Below are positions 27,365 through 35,543 of a DNA stretch of 64,000 nt, piece by piece. How positions within the stretch are numbered: the first letter of the stretch is position 1; each line of letters begins with the position of its first letter. Made by a program: the position numbers and the translations under genes. Source of the DNA: Cellvibrionales bacterium UBA4451 (lineage in GTDB: Bacteria > Pseudomonadota > Gammaproteobacteria > Pseudomonadales > Porticoccaceae); NCBI GenBank assembly GCA_002390285.1, contig DGPB01000011.1, positions 173,522 to 237,521 on the forward strand, given 5' to 3'. Below the pieces are notes generated by a model. The model searched no databases. It had not been told where the DNA came from and worked only from the letters and a program-made list of their open reading frames with translations.

Positions 27365-27610
27365 TGCATAGCGACAGGCCGGTCTCCGGACTCATGAGCG
27401 GTTTCCCTGCTAAATCGCCTTCCCATGCAGTTGCACAGTGGCTGTGTGATTTAGCGTTTGAATCTACTGGCTTCGTACTGGCCAGTAGATTCACTCAATT
27501 ACCGTTGCGGGGGCAGTATCGGAATCGTTAACCCATTGAAGATATGGGTTTAACTCACCGATTTCCCGTTTAACTCAACTCGCTGACAAGCGAGCCAAGA
27601 ACCTATTGCA
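27365..27610 (-). promoter_or_regulatory. cobalamin (AdoCbl) riboswitch
   Basis: On the minus strand the leader of btuB shows the class in order: a GGTTCTTGG-like 5' arm near 27600, CCCCCGCAACGGTAA (near 27510), a peripheral 11-bp perfect stem (27460-27470 with 27482-27492), GCCACTG (near 27440), GGGAAGGC (near 27420), and the B12 box GAGTCCGGAGACCGGCC (about 27380-27396). A 6-bp hairpin (27344-27360) between box and start codon may belong to the expression platform; it has no T run, so translational control is more likely. Should reduce btuB operon expression when AdoCbl is plentiful. Confidence 0.92.
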
Positions 27611-27687
27611 TTAGCAAGGTGGGCGAAGTTACGCCCAGCACGCATCAATGTCAATGAAGGAGAAATATTCTTGATGGGTAATAAAGA

Positions 27688-29058
27688 TTAATCGAGGGCC
27701 TGAAGTGCCTCGGTAATTTTACGAACAGGGATGACCTCCATGCCTTTGATGGGCTTGCGTGGCGCATTTCCTGCCGAAACAATAGCCCGTGTAAAACCGT
27801 GCTTGGCGGCCTCTCTCAACCGCTCCTGACCATTGGGAACCGGTCGAATTTCACCGGAAAGGCCCACCTCGCCAAAGACCACCAAGTCTCTGGGTAATGG
27901 ATGGCTCCGGAAGCTGGACATAACAGACAGAATCAGCGCCAAGTCGGCGCTGGTCTCTAGCACCTTGACACCTCCGACCACATTCACGAAGACATCCTGA
28001 TCACCCACCATAATGCCCCCATGGCGATGTAGCACTGCCAGAAGCATCGCCAAGCGATTATGCTCCAGCCCCACCGTGACTCGACGAGGGTTGCCTAGGT
28101 GACTATCATCCACCAATGCCTGTAGCTCTACCAATAATGGCCGGGTACCTTCCCAAACGACCATTACCACACTACCCGAAGCCACTTCGTCACCACGTTG
28201 TAGAAAGATAGCGGAAGGGTTGGGCACTTCTCGCAATCCTTTATCTGTCATGGCGAAAACACCCAACTCATTGATAGCACCAAAGCGATTCTTATTACTG
28301 CGCAGAGTCCGAAAATGACTGTCGCTGGAGCCTTCCAACATTAGCGAGCAATCAATCATATGCTCTAGGACTTTGGGTCCTGCAAGGCTACCGTCCTTGG
28401 TCACATGACCCACCAACAACAGCACAGTATTCGTCTGCTTGGCATAGCGAATCAACATAGCCGCACTCTCACGAACCTGAGACACACTGCCGGGAGCTGA
28501 TGTCACATCATCTAGATGCATCACCTGAATGGAATCCACAACCAGAATTTTCGGCTGCAACTGTTCGGCTGTCGCACAAACAGCTTCTACCGATGTTTCT
28601 GCCATGATGTGTAGTTTTTCGGTGGGTAACCCGAGGCGGCTTGCGCGCATAGCAACCTGCTGCGGTGACTCCTCACCGGTGACATAGAGAGCCTTGTGAG
28701 TTTCAGCTAGCCCACAGAGTGTTTGCAGCAATAAGGTGCTTTTCCCCGCTCCAGGCTCGCCGCCGACGAGAATACACGAGCCGGGAACTAGCCCACCACC
28801 CAACACCAAATCCAGTTCTGATGTGCCAGTACTTAACCGGGGTATCTCATCCAAGGCAATTTCAGCTAGCGTGCTTACCGTACCACCGGCGGCCCCGGCA
28901 AATCCGACACTACGACGACTAACTGCGGCATTTGTCGATCCCAAGCGTAATTCAGTGAGGGTATTCCAGGCATTGCAGTCACTGCATTGCCCCTGCCACT
29001 TGCTATAGTCAGCACCGCAGTCATTGCATACATAGGTGGTTGTTTTCTTTTTTACCAC
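27688..29058 (-). CDS. radA: DNA repair protein RadA (Sms)
   Basis: RecA-like helicase for branch migration in recombination repair. 456 residues: N-terminal C4 zinc finger (CNDCGADYSKWQGQCSDC), RecA-type core with Walker A GGEPGAGKSTLL and VTGEESPQQVAMRA, the RadA-specific KNRFG motif, and a Lon-protease-like C-terminal domain (about 285-455, DVFVNVVGGVKVLETSADLA, GEVGLSGEIRPV). Length is typical. Starts MVKKKTTTYVC. No partner genes adjacent. Confidence 0.97.
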   Translation of the reverse strand: MVKKKTTTYVCNDCGADYSKWQGQCSDCNAWNTLTELRLGSTNAAVSRRSVGFAGAAGGTVSTLAEIALDEIPRLSTGTSELDLVLGGGLVPGSCILVGGEPGAGKSTLLLQTLCGLAETHKALYVTGEESPQQVAMRASRLGLPTEKLHIMAETSVEAVCATAEQLQPKILVVDSIQVMHLDDVTSAPGSVSQVRESAAMLIRYAKQTNTVLLLVGHVTKDGSLAGPKVLEHMIDCSLMLEGSSDSHFRTLRSNKNRFGAINELGVFAMTDKGLREVPNPSAIFLQRGDEVASGSVVMVVWEGTRPLLVELQALVDDSHLGNPRRVTVGLEHNRLAMLLAVLHRHGGIMVGDQDVFVNVVGGVKVLETSADLALILSVMSSFRSHPLPRDLVVFGEVGLSGEIRPVPNGQERLREAAKHGFTRAIVSAGNAPRKPIKGMEVIPVRKITEALQALD

Positions 29059-29190
29059 TGAAAGTCCTCCCGGAAATGGGCGTCAGCTTAACATGGTGAC
29101 CACTTTCAGAAAAAACCATGCGTACCCTCGAGGTGCGAAAGATCAATAAAGGAAGTGTGTATTGCTAAGGGTGACATAGGCTGATGAAAT

Positions 29191-31260
29191 TCAGTGAAAC
29201 TGAACTGTTGCCCGCATAAAGGTCCGTGTCTCAAACTCATTACGCTGGTTAAATTCCTGATAGTCACTGCCGAGGTTCTGGCCGATCAACTCCAATTTAA
29301 GGTCGGCAGCGCTAAAATTGAAAGTTCGAGCAATACGCATATCGACTCGATCGTAAGATTTTGTATCACCGCCCCATAGAGTCCAGGCCATTTCATCAAG
29401 ATAATAGTAACCAGCGCTCACCTGCCAATGCCGGTTAAAGTCATGGGACACTAACAGGCTACCAGTGTGCTTTGGCGTCGCATCGTTCTCAGGTAAACAC
29501 CGAAATGCAAACATTTGACAGTGTTGATCAACTTCTGAAAACGCATACGACAGCCACAGCTGAGAATCCTTATTCAATTGCCAGTTGATGCCGGTTTCAA
29601 CACCGGTGATCTCAGTGGATCCGCCATTAGTATCGAGAATGGCCCCGGGATTAAAAATGGAGGCCACTTCGGGGTAAAAGGGATCCAAAACCAACTCCAC
29701 TTCTTTCTCAAATTCTTCCCTGAACACCTTCACCTCAGTTGTTAGTTGGCCATTAAGCCAATTGCCAACATACCCCATTTCATAGCTACGCAGCCTCTCA
29801 GCTTCTCGGTCTTCTGTAGAAATCTCAACTTGCTCAATCACCGTTCCATCATTAAGACGGATGGCGACATCGTGCTTATATTCCGCTAAATATGGTTGCC
29901 GCCAACTTTCAGCAGCGGACACCCTAAAAACATGCCCCTTGGCTACAGTAACATTGAGCCCCAGTCGTGAAGAAAACTCACCTTTGTTAAAATTATTGTC
30001 TTCATAGGTAATACCAGCATTCAGTAATAAACGCTCTGATAGCCTATATTCCAGGCTGCCATAAGCCCGATAGGTCTCCATCGTTTCCCAGCCAGTTTTC
30101 CCTATAACGGCAACACCTTCAACCATATCCTTTCGATAACCCAACCCCCACGCGGCACGATGGCGGTTACCCAATAGGGTCAACTTCTGAAATTCAACAT
30201 CTAGGCGTTTTGTAGTGTAGTCGAAGGTATTTACAGAAATGTGCTGATCCTGCTGACCGAGAACAATTAAAGGTACCTGAGCTGGGGAGACCCCCAAAAG
30301 ATCAGAAAGCAGGCCCGCATTAAATTTATCATCTTCCTCACTAGAGCTCAGACCAAACTGAAGGTACCACTCATTCCCAGGAGAGGCTGACTGTGTTAGC
30401 CGGACATTCCCGTACTGCTCAGTAGCCTCTTTCTCCGCCACGGGGTCGATAACCAAACCTGTCCCACCACGTCCCCAAGGCCCCTCGGACTGACCTAACT
30501 GAAAATCTAAAGCCGCACTAGTCGCAAATTGATAATGTCCTTTCAGCCGGGCTGATCGTGCGGTTGATTCATCGTTGACGCCATCAAAACCATCCGAATG
30601 GAAATAACTAGCCGACGCAAGATAGTCAAATTTTTCACCCACATGAGAATATTGTGTCGACACAATACTTATATCCTGGCTACCGCTTGTCGCACTCATA
30701 CGCCAACCCGGATTGTCATAGGGACCTCGAGTAATAATATTAATGGCGCCAGTAAACGCATTGGAGCCGAACGAAACACTGGCAGGCCCTCGAACCACTT
30801 CAATTCGGTCGATATCATCAACGACAATTCCGAGCCTATCCCAATCCACGATACCAAACAGAGAGCCAACCGCCACTCGGCCATCAATCAACACTTGCAT
30901 TCGTCGTGACAGACCATCGGACTGACCATGATAAGTCACAGCAGTATGGTGATCTCGCCAGCTCAAGCCAACTTGAAAACCGGGCACCAATCGCAACAAG
31001 TCCGGGATTTCCAGAAAACCTGATGCATCAATCATCTGGCGATCAATCACGGTAATGGCTACAGGGGTGTCAGTCACAGGCTGCGGCAACCGGGTTGCAG
31101 CCACCACCATAGGTATCTCGGCCAGCAAATCCTCCTCTGTCATACTGTCTTTCGCCAGCAGGCTATCAGAGAATAAGCTTAGCCCGGACAGTAGGCAGAT
31201 CACCCCTAGATCCACTCGTGGAAGCACGCCCCCAGAGGCCTTTCTATTCCATGGCAACAT
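29191..31260 (-). CDS. TonB-dependent receptor, ligand unknown
   Basis: Outer-membrane receptor of about 689 residues. The second of two close ATGs (31260) is chosen, as a weak TGGA lies 6 bp upstream of it; ATG 31266 is possible. Signal peptide within the first 40 residues (VICLLSGLSLFSDSLLA). Plug motifs: VAATRLPQPVTDTPVAITVI, LLRLVPGFQVG, MQVLIDGRVAVGSLFG, IDRIEVVRGPASVSFGSNAFTGAINIIT. Ends with the aromatic barrel signal ATVQFH. Plug looks like the FepA/CirA-like siderophore or colicin-receptor group, but no transporter, regulator or riboswitch flanks it, so substrate is open. Confidence 0.88.
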   Translation of the reverse strand: MLPWNRKASGGVLPRVDLGVICLLSGLSLFSDSLLAKDSMTEEDLLAEIPMVVAATRLPQPVTDTPVAITVIDRQMIDASGFLEIPDLLRLVPGFQVGLSWRDHHTAVTYHGQSDGLSRRMQVLIDGRVAVGSLFGIVDWDRLGIVVDDIDRIEVVRGPASVSFGSNAFTGAINIITRGPYDNPGWRMSATSGSQDISIVSTQYSHVGEKFDYLASASYFHSDGFDGVNDESTARSARLKGHYQFATSAALDFQLGQSEGPWGRGGTGLVIDPVAEKEATEQYGNVRLTQSASPGNEWYLQFGLSSSEEDDKFNAGLLSDLLGVSPAQVPLIVLGQQDQHISVNTFDYTTKRLDVEFQKLTLLGNRHRAAWGLGYRKDMVEGVAVIGKTGWETMETYRAYGSLEYRLSERLLLNAGITYEDNNFNKGEFSSRLGLNVTVAKGHVFRVSAAESWRQPYLAEYKHDVAIRLNDGTVIEQVEISTEDREAERLRSYEMGYVGNWLNGQLTTEVKVFREEFEKEVELVLDPFYPEVASIFNPGAILDTNGGSTEITGVETGINWQLNKDSQLWLSYAFSEVDQHCQMFAFRCLPENDATPKHTGSLLVSHDFNRHWQVSAGYYYLDEMAWTLWGGDTKSYDRVDMRIARTFNFSAADLKLELIGQNLGSDYQEFNQRNEFETRTFMRATVQFH

Positions 31261-31380
31261 ATACATTCCATTTTTTTATTATTTTTGACGCATACTACCG
31301 ATCAAAAGTCACAATAGAAAACAACATCTCACGCTAAGCTTTCTTTAAACTTGGAAACCAATTTCTGATAAAGTGGCCAT

Positions 31381-32481
31381 ATGTCTCTGATTCCAGAAAA
31401 ACCCTTGGTCATCTCCCCCTCACTGGCCGCCACTATCGGCCTCGAAGAGGCAGTGCTCCTCCAAGCTCTAAATGAACTAATGTGTCACGGCGAACCGGAA
31501 GCTAACAAGGGGTTTCAGTGGCTCAGCACTAACTGGCCCCAGCTACAAAAAATCACTCCCTTTTGGAGCCCAGAGGCTATTCAGCGTATTGCTGTCAGCT
31601 TGCGCGACAAAGGTGTTTTGCTCATTGCCTCTGCCCCCTTCACCGAGTGCAAAGAGCTTCGCTTCGCCTTTAATGAGCAGCCCATATCGAGCAACATTCA
31701 GCCTCCAATTGCGGCACAAAGGCAGGGGACAAAAACTCTCACCCTAGATTGGCGGCCTGAGCTAGAAGTGTTGCGGCAGCTGGACCAGTACAATATTCCT
31801 GCTGAATTTATCACTACCCAGCTACCTGAATTTATCACTTATTGGACAGAGCGTAACGAGCCACAATTTAGCTGGGGCTCCAAGTTCATCAAGCATATGC
31901 TCCGTCTCTGGCGCGCCCAGCAAACTGAAACAGCAAAACGCGGCCAGCAATTATCAATGAGCAATGACTGGACGCCATCGCGGGATGCCATGGAGATTCT
32001 TACTCGCCAAGCAGGCATCAACGGCAATTTTGTAGAGGATGCTATTCCAGAGTTTATTCTGTACTGGATGGAGCGAGGCGATGTCTCCAATACCTGGAAC
32101 AGTCGTTTCATCATGCATGTAAAAAGGCAGTGGGCTCGATTCACTGCCACCATGGAGAATGATTCAGAACCACGCCAGCTACCTGCCGACTGGCAACCCA
32201 GCGAGGAGCTCTATGAGGTCTTGGCACTGGCGAATATCAACCGTACTTTCGCCGAACAATTGGTACCGGAGTTTATACTTTACTGGCGGGATAGCGGCCA
32301 GATTTACAGCTCATGGAATACCAAATTCTTACAACACGTTAAGCGGGAGTGGTCCCGTCAGCAACCCGCCTCTTCTCAGGTAATTACCAATGGACAACAG
32401 CAACGACCTCATCGATCAAACAGTACAAGAAGTAGCAGCCTCATCGACGAACTCAGTGATCGAAGCTGGGCCAGCACCTGA
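31381..32481 (+). CDS. protein with three DnaT-like primosome domains
   Basis: 366 residues. An N-terminal winged-helix-like region (about 1-100) precedes three DnaT-type repeats at roughly 124-181, 197-254 and 271-328, each of the form W.P....L.......I...F....PEFI.YW.........W...F..HV.R.W. DnaT in enterobacteria helps load DnaB helicase at restart sites via PriA/PriB; its C-terminal domain binds ssDNA. A threefold array could bind longer ssDNA. The 3' end overlaps the next gene (a lambda P-like loader) by 92 bp in another frame, a strong sign of functional coupling. Confidence 0.82.
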   Translation: MSLIPEKPLVISPSLAATIGLEEAVLLQALNELMCHGEPEANKGFQWLSTNWPQLQKITPFWSPEAIQRIAVSLRDKGVLLIASAPFTECKELRFAFNEQPISSNIQPPIAAQRQGTKTLTLDWRPELEVLRQLDQYNIPAEFITTQLPEFITYWTERNEPQFSWGSKFIKHMLRLWRAQQTETAKRGQQLSMSNDWTPSRDAMEILTRQAGINGNFVEDAIPEFILYWMERGDVSNTWNSRFIMHVKRQWARFTATMENDSEPRQLPADWQPSEELYEVLALANINRTFAEQLVPEFILYWRDSGQIYSSWNTKFLQHVKREWSRQQPASSQVITNGQQQRPHRSNSTRSSSLIDELSDRSWAST

Positions 32482-33052
32482 GCACGCCACCCACCTGATT
32501 GATGCTATCAATCAGGTTTTTGCCTTGTTTCGACTGAACTACCACAACCAGTTTTATAGCGCTTACAGTAATACAGAGCTACTCAACCAAGCCAAACGAC
32601 TCTGGCTAGAGGCCCTGTCATACTTCTCCGAGGAGCAGCTTCTACTGGGAGCTCGGCGAGTTATCGAAACCTCGGACTACCTACCCACGCTCAACCGCAT
32701 GATTCAGTGTTGCGAGGAGTCAGTCAGCAATGGGGGATTACCCAGTCCAAGAAGTGCTTACCAAGAAGCCTGCAATGCGCCTTCACCCAAAACTGCCTTT
32801 AACTGGTCGCACTTGGCTGTTTACTATGCAGGCCTGAAAACGGGCTGGTACCGCTTGTCCAATGAATCTGAATCAAGTAGCTATCCTTCCTATCAGGAAA
32901 ACTATCGTCGAATCTGCCGCGACATCGCTCAGGGGCAACAACTCACCCCGCTTATTACGTCTCAATTAAACGACGAGCAAAAACCCGCTCTAAGTAATGA
33001 GGAATCTCGAGCCCGGTTGCTTCAATTAAAGAAGCAATTAGAGCTCGATTAA
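32390..33052 (+). CDS. replication protein P-like putative helicase loader
   Basis: 220 residues resembling the phage lambda P family: HLIDAINQVFALFRLNYHNQFYSAYSN, LNQAKRLWLEALSYFSEEQLLLGARRVIETSDYLPTLNRMIQCCE (in parts), then a Gln/Glu-rich tail. Lambda P captures host DnaB helicase and delivers it to the origin. The chromosomal setting, with no other phage gene nearby and a DnaT-like gene in overlapping frame, suggests a domesticated loader for replication restart. Starts at ATG 32390 inside the upstream gene. A strong terminator follows at 33116. Confidence 0.72.
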   Translation: MDNSNDLIDQTVQEVAASSTNSVIEAGPAPEHATHLIDAINQVFALFRLNYHNQFYSAYSNTELLNQAKRLWLEALSYFSEEQLLLGARRVIETSDYLPTLNRMIQCCEESVSNGGLPSPRSAYQEACNAPSPKTAFNWSHLAVYYAGLKTGWYRLSNESESSSYPSYQENYRRICRDIAQGQQLTPLITSQLNDEQKPALSNEESRARLLQLKKQLELD

Positions 33053-33115
33053 TTCCATCATCAAACTTTCCCGCTCTTTCTGCTCTTTCCGCTTATATTA
33101 AACGTAAACAGGCAT

Positions 33116-33143
33116 AAAAATGCAGCCACGAGGCTGCATTTTT
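33116..33143. terminator. rho-independent terminator after the DnaT/P pair
   Basis: Stem TGCAGCC / GGCTGCA with ACGA loop (33121-33138), five A upstream and five T downstream. It ends the plus-strand pair and can also act on the convergent minus-strand gene at 33240. Confidence 0.92.
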
Positions 33144-33239
33144 ATGGGTTTAAAGAGGGGTTAGAGAGAAGCCGTCTGAACAACGGGACGTCAGCCTGCT
33201 ACATGGTGAAGCTGTAGAAAAGCCTATGAATTGGCTAGC

Positions 33240-33683
33240 TTACTCCCAAAAGTTCCACCATTTCCGGCTATGTTCTTCACGAGACGTCTGCCCCTGCTCA
33301 GAGCCTTTACCCTGCTCTTTTCGCTCCTGATCTGCTTTTTTACCTTGCTGCTTGTCATGCCCCGAAGGCCTATCACCGGACTTATCATCTCGTGATTTAT
33401 CTTTTTTGGCTTTTTTCTCACCTGACCTGGACTTGTCATCAGATCTGTCGTCTCTTGATTTATCGTCGGACTTATCATCAGATTTATCGTCTCGTGATTT
33501 GTCGTCGGACTTATCATCAGATCTATCGTCGCGATCATTCTTTCGCATTTCGTGCTTTTCAGACTTCTGCTCTTTCATAGACGCCTTTCCATCTGCATCG
33601 TCTGGTTTTTTCGCCAATGCCAGTTGAGCCGAACCGAAGCCTAGCACCAAGGATGTAATAACGATCAATAACGTTTTCATCAT
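33240..33683 (-). CDS. secreted low-complexity Asp/Lys/Ser repeat protein
   Basis: 147 residues with a signal peptide (MMKTLLIVITSLVLGFGSAQLALA), GGAG just upstream. The mature chain is almost entirely charged: repeated DDKS / RDDKS units (about residues 52-88), then Lys/Gln/Glu-rich sequence ending in an aromatic RKWWNFWE. No fold is expected; intrinsically disordered. The repeats at DNA level are 12-18 bp units, prone to length change. Function unknown; it may buffer ions or be an envelope-stress protein. Lies upstream of the convergent terminator and next to a GlsB-type membrane protein gene. Confidence 0.65.
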   Translation of the reverse strand: MMKTLLIVITSLVLGFGSAQLALAKKPDDADGKASMKEQKSEKHEMRKNDRDDRSDDKSDDKSRDDKSDDKSDDKSRDDRSDDKSRSGEKKAKKDKSRDDKSGDRPSGHDKQQGKKADQERKEQGKGSEQGQTSREEHSRKWWNFWE

Positions 33684-33723
33684 AATGTCTCCACATCATT
33701 ATCAATAAATAATCAAACCCAGT

Positions 33724-33972
33724 TTATTTTTTTATTTGGCGATAGATGACCAGCAGTAATAACGCACCCACTGTTGCCGTCACAATGCTACCAAGGCTGA
33801 AGCCGCCAGTAGTGCCCAGCCCCAGAAAAGAACCGGCCCAACCACCTACAAACGCGCCAGCAATACCCAACAGCACCGTGATAATAAAGCCACCGCGATC
33901 TTTTCCAGGCATCACCAACTTCGCCAGAATCCCGGCAATCAACCCCAATACAATCCAAGAAAGAACACCCAT
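33724..33972 (-). CDS. GlsB/YeaQ/YmgE-family small membrane protein
   Basis: 82 residues, three membrane helices with Gly-rich packing: LSWIVLGLIAGILAKLVMPGKD, GGFIITVLLGIAGAFVGGW, IVTATVGALLLLVIYRQIKK. Matches the transglycosylase-associated/GlsB stress family. Start is ATG 33972 with AGGAG 7 bp upstream; a GTG one codon earlier is less well placed. Such proteins are often induced by general stress; mechanism unknown. Confidence 0.92.
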   Translation of the reverse strand: MGVLSWIVLGLIAGILAKLVMPGKDRGGFIITVLLGIAGAFVGGWAGSFLGLGTTGGFSLGSIVTATVGALLLLVIYRQIKK

Positions 33973-33996
33973 CACTTTTCTCCTTTATCTAGGATA

Positions 33997-34026
33997 AAAA
34001 AAAGCCCCATAAAGCTGGGGCTTTTT
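33997..34026 (-). terminator. terminator downstream of the mscS-like gene
   Basis: Stem AAGCCCCA (34002-34009) with TGGGGCTT (34016-34023), flanked by A run and T run, so potentially bidirectional. It lies between the mscS-like stop (34033) and the glsB-type start and should end mscS transcription. Confidence 0.85.
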
Positions 34027-34032
34027 GTCTTT

Positions 34033-34725
34033 TTAGTCGTTACTGGCTATCTGATGCATATGCACATCGCTTTGTGGGAAAGGAATGGAAATCCCTTCTG
34101 CGTCAAACCGTTTTTTTACTGCTTCAGTCAGACCAAAATAAGCACCCCAGTAATCCGCCTTATTTACCCAAGGACGAACCACAAAGTTGACGCTGCTATC
34201 GGCCAGCTCTACCACCGCAATCGTTGGCGCAGGATCCTGCAACACACGTGCATCAGCAGCGACAACTTCTTCAAGCACTTTTTTAGCCTTATCGATATCA
34301 TCGCCATAACCAATACCCATCACCAAGTCCACTCGACGAGTGTCATTAGTGGAATAATTGGTGATAGTGCCACCCATGGTCTGCCCATTGGGAATAATGA
34401 CTCGCTTGTTATCGCCTGTATTAAGCTCAGTAGTAAACACTAAAACCTTGATTACTGATCCGGAGACACCTGCCACTTCAACAAAATCACCAACACGGTA
34501 TGGCTTAAAGATAAGGATTAGCACACCTGCAGCAAAATTAGCCAATGATCCTTGCAAGGCCAAACCGACCGCCAAACCAGCGGCAGCGATAACGGCGACA
34601 AAAGACGCGGTATGAATACCCAACTGTCCAAGTGCCGCAATCGCCACAAAGGCAAATAGAGCGTAGTAAACCAATGCAGAAACAAAGTGCTGAATGGCTT
34701 CATCCATCTCTTTCTTCTTCAGCAT
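34033..34725 (-). CDS. MscS-type mechanosensitive channel, 3' part of a frameshifted gene
   Basis: 230 residues from the first in-frame ATG (MLKKKEMDEAIQHF). Contains the MscS pore helix region (AGLAVGLALQGSLANFAAGVLILIFKPYRVGDFVEV) in segments and the cytoplasmic beta/alpha vestibule to the end. It lacks the first membrane helix and part of the second: these are encoded upstream (34850 to about 34776) in another frame. Reading across, VVGKIIAKWLSQRVEA joins directly in front of MLKKK. One missing base in a TTTT run (34774-34777) explains the split. If real, the product is an N-terminally truncated channel; if an assembly error, the gene is 34033-34850 with about 272 residues. Confidence 0.85.
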   Translation of the reverse strand: MLKKKEMDEAIQHFVSALVYYALFAFVAIAALGQLGIHTASFVAVIAAAGLAVGLALQGSLANFAAGVLILIFKPYRVGDFVEVAGVSGSVIKVLVFTTELNTGDNKRVIIPNGQTMGGTITNYSTNDTRRVDLVMGIGYGDDIDKAKKVLEEVVAADARVLQDPAPTIAVVELADSSVNFVVRPWVNKADYWGAYFGLTEAVKKRFDAEGISIPFPQSDVHMHQIASND

Positions 34726-34757
34726 TGCCTCGACTCTTTGACTAAGCCACTTGGCTA

Positions 34758-34850
34758 TTATTTTACCAACAACAAAATAACTAGCGCCATCAGCACCTTG
34801 AAGCCGAAGAAAAGAATAAAGTTTCCGGCTGTTTCCATCATGTCTTCCAT
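34758..34850 (-). pseudogene. 5' fragment of the frameshifted mscS gene
   Basis: Starts at ATG 34848-34850 with a good AGGGG 7 bp upstream, encodes MEDMMETAGNFILFFGFKVL and MALVI (first membrane helix), then runs to TAA 34758-34760. Adding one T to the run at 34774-34777 restores LVIFVVGKIIAKWL and joins the downstream frame. This shows that the native start of the channel gene is here, not at 34725. Confidence 0.85.
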
Positions 34851-34920
34851 CAGTTTTCCCCTTAAACAGTACAGTTATTTATCAGATTCGTGGCCCACCA
34901 AGAGAGACTCACTCAAATTG

Positions 34921-35196
34921 TTATTGTAGCGCTGAACAACACCTTGGGAGCAGAACAGGTAGCTCTATCAGGGTTATGAACAACATCAGGCCCAACCCTA
35001 GCCGCCAACATTCAGAAAAACTGACGAAGCCGACCATGAAGATAATCAGGTTAAAACCACCTACCAACCAACTGCCGCCTGCCCATTCGGCTCTGTTTGT
35101 TTCAAGTTGTCTAAAGGAAAACCCCGATGCACCGAGAAAAATCGTGCCTAGGGCACCTTCGCTGATTGCCAACACCTTGTATTGACGGTAAGTCAC
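34921..35196 (-). CDS. small three-helix membrane protein, unknown
   Basis: 91 residues from GTG 35196 with two to three hydrophobic helices (ISEGALGTIFLGASGF, WLVGGFNLIIFMVGFVSF, LGLGLMLFITLIELPVLL). No family recognised. Lies between the mscS-like gene and a Pmp3-type gene on the same strand, in a cluster of small membrane/stress genes. Start uncertain; GGAAG sits 7 bp upstream of GTG. Confidence 0.5.
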   Translation of the reverse strand: MTYRQYKVLAISEGALGTIFLGASGFSFRQLETNRAEWAGGSWLVGGFNLIIFMVGFVSFSECWRLGLGLMLFITLIELPVLLPRCCSALQ

Positions 35197-35254
35197 ACAG
35201 CACTTCCCTTAACAGTAAAGGGCCGAATGTGGCCTGACCCCACCCGGCAAAAAC

Positions 35255-35416
35255 TTACTTCAACGAGACCCAAAGAGCGTGAATAATACCGGGCACCCAG
35301 AAAAACAGGCATAGCACAATGTTGATCACTAGATCTTTGCCAGCACCTGTTTTCAAAAATACGGCCAAAGGCGGAAGCAACAGAGAAGCAATAATTAGTA
35401 AAATTTTGTTATCCAT
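35255..35416 (-). CDS. YqaE/Pmp3 family membrane peptide
   Basis: 53 residues from ATG 35414-35416 with GAGG 8 bp upstream: two membrane helices joined by a charged loop. Recognisable by LLLPPLAVFLKTGAGKD and the ending VPGIIHALWVSLK, the core of the Pmp3/UPF0057 family. Plant and yeast relatives protect membrane potential under salt or cold stress; bacterial role is inferred to be similar. Too short for most gene callers. Confidence 0.92.
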   Translation of the reverse strand: MDNKILLIIASLLLPPLAVFLKTGAGKDLVINIVLCLFFWVPGIIHALWVSLK

Positions 35417-35543
35417 CTAGGGAGCCTCATTAGTAACGTCTTATTATGGGCAGTGCGCCCGTTTTGAGCACCTAATATAGTAAAAAGAAGTGCTGGGATA
35501 AATGTTAGGTCATTAAAAACATTGTCAGAAACTAAGACTGAGG

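Noticed and set aside
31381..33052. Prophage replication module
   Set aside because: No integrase, repressor, structural or lysis genes are nearby; flanking genes are chromosomal housekeeping or receptor genes.
33380..33545. Regularly spaced repeats resembling a CRISPR array
   Set aside because: They are 12-18 bp in-frame codon repeats (DDKS/RDDKS) of the minus-strand secreted protein with no unique spacers.
33352..33627. Plus-strand frame rich in DLSS repeats
   Set aside because: Mirror of the minus-strand DDKS repeats; no signal peptide or ribosome site, while the minus frame has both.
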